Below the pieces are notes generated by a model. That model had not been told where the DNA came from. It made no database searches and saw only the letters and a program-made list of their open reading frames with translations. 64,000 bases of DNA, taken from positions 29,909 through 93,908 of the forward strand of contig CAVDHB010000041.1 in NCBI GenBank assembly GCA_963608705.1, read 5' to 3'. How positions within the stretch are numbered: the first letter of the stretch is position 1; every line of letters starts with the position of its first letter. The translations under genes were made by a program, and so were the position numbers. Origin of the DNA: CAVDHB01 sp963608705. GTDB taxonomy: Bacteria > Bacteroidota > Bacteroidia > Bacteroidales > Bacteroidaceae. Positions 61,066 to 64,000 of this stretch are shown one piece after another.

Positions 61066-62332
61066 ACGTTAGATTAATATAGTTCACTAAAGAATCTTCT
61101 ATATGGAAATCAACATTTTCAAGTTTACATGCTTTTGTATAATTGTCACGAGGACAGACTCCCATACATAATGGTAAATATTTACATTGCAAGCATCTCT
61201 CGTTTTCAAAGAAAACCATGTGGTATTTCTTTATAAAGTCATGATTCCATGTTATGCTTCCATTAGGTTCAATTTTACCATGGGTACACCGCTCATACAA
61301 GTCATTTGAGGCAGTGCATTTTACGACGTCCCCATTATAGTTAATGGCATTGTAGTACTTACGATTAGCATAGCAAGGAACAAATGTATTGATCAAGTCA
61401 AAATGAACTGTATTATATCCAGATTCATGAAACTTTTGTAAGATAGATTTTACACTTTCATACCTGCCTTTACGTACTTTTTCTTGCCATACTTTTTTGG
61501 GCATAATACGAATCCTACTGCGATTTTGTGGAGAAATAATATTATTTACTTCTTCAATAATTATTGGTTTTAAGTTTTCTTCGGTGTAGTTTATTCTCAA
61601 CAAAATTTCTATGGTTGAACTATAGCTAAGAATATATTCGATGTTATGCAAAACATGAGAAAATGCAGATGTACAATTAGATTGAAATTTTACTTTGTCA
61701 TGTTGTTCTTGTGGACCATCGAGAGTTATTTGAAATCTTCTAAAATTCAAAGCTACTAAATCTGGACAGATTTTAGGAAGTAAATAGTACCCGTTTGTTG
61801 TAGCTGTGGTTGAATATGGTATGTGTTTTTGTGCACAGATGCTCTGTGCATATTCACAAATAGGCATAATGACTTGTTTAAAGTATAGAAAAGGTTCGCC
61901 ACCAAACCATTCGATTTGTAATGACTGTATCTTTTCAATATTTATCATGTAATCAAGATGACTTTTGATTCTGTCGATTGTGGCGACTGACATTTTGGAA
62001 TTAACATGGTCTTGAATGCAATACCAACATTTAAAATTACAATTAAGTGTTGGTAGTATTGTTAGCAAGTAGTCTTTACGATTAATTTGTTTATCATACT
62101 TTTTACGGATAATATCTAATTCGTCAGTATCATCAGAGATTATAAAACCTTTTTCAATAAGTTGAGAGCAAAAGTTTGTTGGAAGCATTTTGAGGTCATC
62201 TACGTTTTTCATGATTTGCTCTAATTTCATACCTAAAGAAACTGGAACTTTGAAAAAAGTATGATTGATTCCATTGTACCAATAAGAAAAGGACTTCTTA
62301 TGTATAATATAGTTGTATTTACTGATTTTCAT
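61043..62332 (-). CDS. Radical SAM/SPASM peptide maturase
   Basis: This 429-residue protein has an N-terminal region of about 85 residues that may be a precursor-recognition (RRE-like) winged helix (SLGMKLEQIMKNVDD...FCSQLIEKGFII). The radical SAM domain binds its cluster through CNFKCWYC (Cys98, Cys102, Cys105), with EWFGGEPFL and LDGPQEQHD. The C-terminal SPASM domain is Cys-rich (FVPCYANR, VKCTASN, ERCLQCKYLPLCMGVCPRDN, KACKLENV). Such enzymes install thioether or C-C crosslinks in ribosomal peptides. The ATG at 62332 gives MKISKYNYIIHKKSF. It follows the precursor gene by 60 bp and overlaps the barrel gene by 23 bp. Strong AT bias suggests transfer. Confidence 0.88.
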   Translation of the reverse strand: MKISKYNYIIHKKSFSYWYNGINHTFFKVPVSLGMKLEQIMKNVDDLKMLPTNFCSQLIEKGFIISDDTDELDIIRKKYDKQINRKDYLLTILPTLNCNFKCWYCIQDHVNSKMSVATIDRIKSHLDYMINIEKIQSLQIEWFGGEPFLYFKQVIMPICEYAQSICAQKHIPYSTTATTNGYYLLPKICPDLVALNFRRFQITLDGPQEQHDKVKFQSNCTSAFSHVLHNIEYILSYSSTIEILLRINYTEENLKPIIIEEVNNIISPQNRSRIRIMPKKVWQEKVRKGRYESVKSILQKFHESGYNTVHFDLINTFVPCYANRKYYNAINYNGDVVKCTASNDLYERCTHGKIEPNGSITWNHDFIKKYHMVFFENERCLQCKYLPLCMGVCPRDNYTKACKLENVDFHIEDSLVNYINLTYETKSDK

Positions 62333-62352
62333 TTTGCTAAGTGCTTTAAAAA

Positions 62353-62378
62353 GACAGGGCGATATTAATCCCCCTGTC
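62353..62378 (-). terminator. Attenuator-like hairpin between precursor and maturase genes
   Basis: GACAGGG (62353-62359) pairs with CCCTGTC (62372-62378); on the minus strand the stem is followed by TTTTT. It lies between the precursor stop (62393) and the maturase start (62332), so it could let more precursor than maturase be made. Confidence 0.65.
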
Positions 62379-62392
62379 AAAAACTCATAAAC

Positions 62393-62572
62393 TTATACCT
62401 CCTTGCCCGGCACATCTGAGCGTTCAGGTAATACAATCACAGTGCAATTGCATCCAGGTACATTGTTTGAACAACCTGTTTGTGATGCTGTTGCACTTGC
62501 CATACCACCTTTGATGTTTAAAGTCTCTAAGGTGGATAACTCATTTTGTGTGAAAAGTTCTAATTTTTTCAT
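62393..62572 (-). CDS. RiPP precursor peptide with double-Gly leader
   Basis: A 59-residue peptide found by reading the minus strand upstream of the maturase. The leader MKKLELFTQNELSTLETLNI runs to KGG at residues 21-23, a double-Gly cleavage site as in the GG-Bacteroidales precursor type. The core (24-59) holds Cys34, Cys41 and Cys43 in TGCSNNVPGCNCTV, then a Cys-free tail LPERSDVPGKEV. It would be modified by the adjacent radical SAM enzyme. No peptidase-transporter gene is nearby, so export would depend on a gene elsewhere. A -7 element lies at 62652-62659. Confidence 0.82.
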   Translation of the reverse strand: MKKLELFTQNELSTLETLNIKGGMASATASQTGCSNNVPGCNCTVIVLPERSDVPGKEV

Positions 62573-62651
62573 ACGGATAAGTTTTAAAATAGTCTACTCT
62601 ATACACTTTTCGATTTCCGTGCCTTTTATCAGTTTGGTCTGAATTCTTGAG

Positions 62652-62659
62652 CAAAGATA
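62652..62659 (-). promoter_or_regulatory. -7 element of the RiPP operon
   Basis: On the minus strand TATCTTTG matches TAnnTTTG, about 80 nt upstream of the precursor ATG. The -33 region is AT-rich without a clear TTTG. Confidence 0.6.
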
Positions 62660-62908
62660 GAATAATTTTTTTAGAATATATAATTATATGAAGAATTTTA
62701 ATATAAATTGTATATTACTTCGATTCTTATGATGACATAAAAGTAGTAGCTTTATTTATTTTTTCTCTATGTGTCTGCATCTTTTTCTGTTGCTCTTGTT
62801 AAATAATAAACTGTTAAATTTAAAGTAATATCATAAAAATAGAAGGCCGTTTAATATGAATGATAAGTATTTGGTTATCTGTATTTTAAAGTTCTCAAAA
62901 GCGTAATT
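62660..62908. other. AT-rich intergenic sequence, no gene seen
   Basis: Very AT-rich sequence upstream of the RiPP promoter. No ORF, RNA or repeat is supported. Confidence 0.5.
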
Positions 62909-63190
62909 GTACGGGACTCGTCGCAGGCACATGGACATCCTAAAACACTTGATGGAAAAATCAATTACAAGAGACTTGACCTAGCCTGGATAGAAGAATT
63001 TTATGTTGAGGGACTTGAAGTCACGGTCTACACACTCTCTGCCTACTCAAAGGTGCTTAAACAGAAAGTGCGTCTTGTCATTTGGATTATGCAGGACAGC
63101 AGGCACAATCTTCTTCTTTACAAAGATATCCATTTCAGATGAGGATATGTTGTGGACATACGTTCATCACTGAATGTAGTTTTACTATGA
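62909..63190 (+). pseudogene. Decayed IS transposase fragment
   Basis: About 77 codons are readable in one frame (VRDSSQAHGHPKTLDGKINY, LDLAWIEEFYVEGLEVTVYT, LKQKVRLVIWIMQDSRHNLL) up to a TGA at 63140-63142. A shifted frame then continues SDEDMLWTYVHH to another stop. The KQKVRLVIWI... pattern resembles the region before the last catalytic residue of IS4-type DDE transposases. Start and end of the element are lost, so the family is tentative. Confidence 0.65.
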
Positions 63191-63450
63191 ATGGTATAAG
63201 ATGTTCAGTTGGAAAGGATTGTCGTTCGCTGCTCTACGACAGTTACGCTAAGGGATAGGAGGTATAAAGTCCTTTTTATATTCGCTGACTACACCGAAGC
63301 GTTTGTTTGTCCGTAAAGTGTTTTCGATAATCTATACTCTCAATTCGTGTCTCGAGTTCCATGGAAATGGCAAAATTGACTTGTTGGTTCCCCCATGTGG
63401 CTCTCTTTTAATAACTCTGCGAAGTTCATAGTCAAAGTGACATGCCAATG
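63191..63450. other. Intergenic sequence with no recognised gene
   Basis: Probably further decayed mobile-element sequence. Short frames only; nothing is supported. Confidence 0.4.
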
Positions 63451-63538
63451 TCACCTAAGTTATTTGACCAAGTATCTTAAGATACTTTGCGATGTCACCT
63501 AAGATACTTGGCCAAGTATCTTAGGATACTTTATAAGG
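63451..63538. repeat. Four 22-bp palindrome-rich repeats
   Basis: The stretch divides into four 22-bp units starting at 63451, 63473, 63495 and 63517, in the order A-B-A'-B' (TCACCTAAG... / TATCTTA(A/G)GATACTT...). It contains two perfect palindromes: 18 bp at 63470-63487 and 22 bp at 63501-63522 (AAGATACTTGG and its complement). Confidence 0.85.
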
Positions 63539-63845
63539 GATGGTTTTCCCTTTGATGGCCAAGGAGATTATCCATGCGTTCATAGATGGTCATGCACAGG
63601 TTGTCGAGAGACTCTGTTTTATTCATCTTTGACATGACTGCACGGTATGGATTATTTCTTTTTTCATGACATACGAAAATGAGATAATGATGGGATGGTA
63701 GTGGCAGACAGATAAAATAGGACGAGGCATCCAACAGATACACGTGGTATCTGCTATAATGGCACATAGGTAACATATAATAAGATTATCCGCAATCATA
63801 CCACCAAAGCCAAGGCTGTATGATTTTTCGTTCTTCACTTTAAAA
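63539..63845. other. Intergenic sequence with doubtful short frames
   Basis: Two overlapping minus-strand frames (63531-63776 and 63623-63838) have no recognisable similarity. A segment near 63776-63805 matches 36981-37007 in reverse complement, extending the 155-bp element. Confidence 0.4.
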
Positions 63846-64000
63846 GGTAGAGACGCAATTCATCGCATCTCCACTGATTGATGGGCATTTAGGACGTGTC
63901 TTGTCATGCTGTGAGTAGTGACTCCTTATTCACCGTGTTTGACTTTATGTAATGAAGAGGTTAGACTGGAGAGTATAAGGTTGTCTCAACGCAACGCACC
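63846..64000 (-). repeat. 155-bp dispersed element, right copy (runs off the window)
   Basis: This is the reverse complement of 36813-36967, collinear over 155 nt and continuing past the window edge. Its hairpin core (63847-63874) reads in the same orientation as the left copy on the + strand although its flanks are inverted. Confidence 0.92.

Noticed and set aside
63531..63838. Two overlapping short minus-strand frames
   Set aside because: No start signal, promoter or family resemblance; composition looks random.
62573..64000. Transporter or peptidase gene for the RiPP
   Set aside because: Both strands were read; only a decayed transposase and repeats are present up to the window edge.
1..64000. 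tRNA or rRNA genes
   Set aside because: No T-arm-like GGTTCGAATCC motif with matching acceptor ends was found in the intergenic gaps.

Overview
The window is chromosomal DNA from a member of the Bacteroidales, most likely a gut Bacteroides/Phocaeicola-type organism. Several lines of evidence point there. There are three SusC/SusD pairs. Promoters follow the Bacteroides pattern (TTTG, about 19-20 bp, TAnnTTTG). The gene order rpmB-rpmG-DUF4295-ftsY-rimO-HU is typical of the phylum. Bacteroidetes-only families occur (DUF4861, DUF3836, OMP_b-brl outer-membrane proteins, an AraC regulator with a beta-propeller sensor). Most genes are moderately GC-rich; the last three genes on the right are clearly more AT-rich.

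Left part (1-8.9 kb): the 3' end of an M13 metallopeptidase; a secreted DUF4861 protein; LemA and a TPM-domain protein; an RlpA-like protein; an array of 23-bp repeats; two acetyltransferases; and a long-type pyrophosphate-dependent phosphofructokinase behind a long leader. From 8.96 to 15.2 kb lie three tandem, mosaic copies of an AAA-ATPase/PD-(D/E)XK protein followed by an unrecognised helical protein.

Middle (15.4-36.3 kb): an outer-membrane beta-barrel protein, an AspT/YidE-type transporter, a thioesterase, the yicC-gmk-nadD-menA run, a DUF3836 protein, a large 23-bp repeat array, an enzyme-free SusC/SusD pair, mnmA, and the ribosomal/SRP block ending in HU and an HU-membrane-LysM fusion.

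Right part (36.3-64 kb): repeat-rich junk with a truncated gene. Next is a minus-strand polysaccharide utilisation locus: two SusC/SusD pairs, a multi-domain surface lipoprotein and a GH29 alpha-L-fucosidase, with a one-piece membrane sensor/AraC regulator upstream. After it come class I fumarase and a copper P1B-ATPase with metal-binding domains at both ends. Last is a compact AT-rich RiPP cluster: a 59-residue double-glycine precursor too short for ordinary ORF calling, a radical SAM/SPASM maturase and an outer-membrane barrel. The right edge holds a decayed transposase, palindromic repeats and one copy of a 155-bp element whose inverted partner lies 27 kb away.

The strongest candidates for something undescribed are the RiPP cluster, the intergenic arrays with strict 21-, 22- and 23-bp periods, and the 155-bp inverted element whose hairpin core is flipped relative to its flanks. 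No tRNA, rRNA, CRISPR array or intact insertion sequence was seen.
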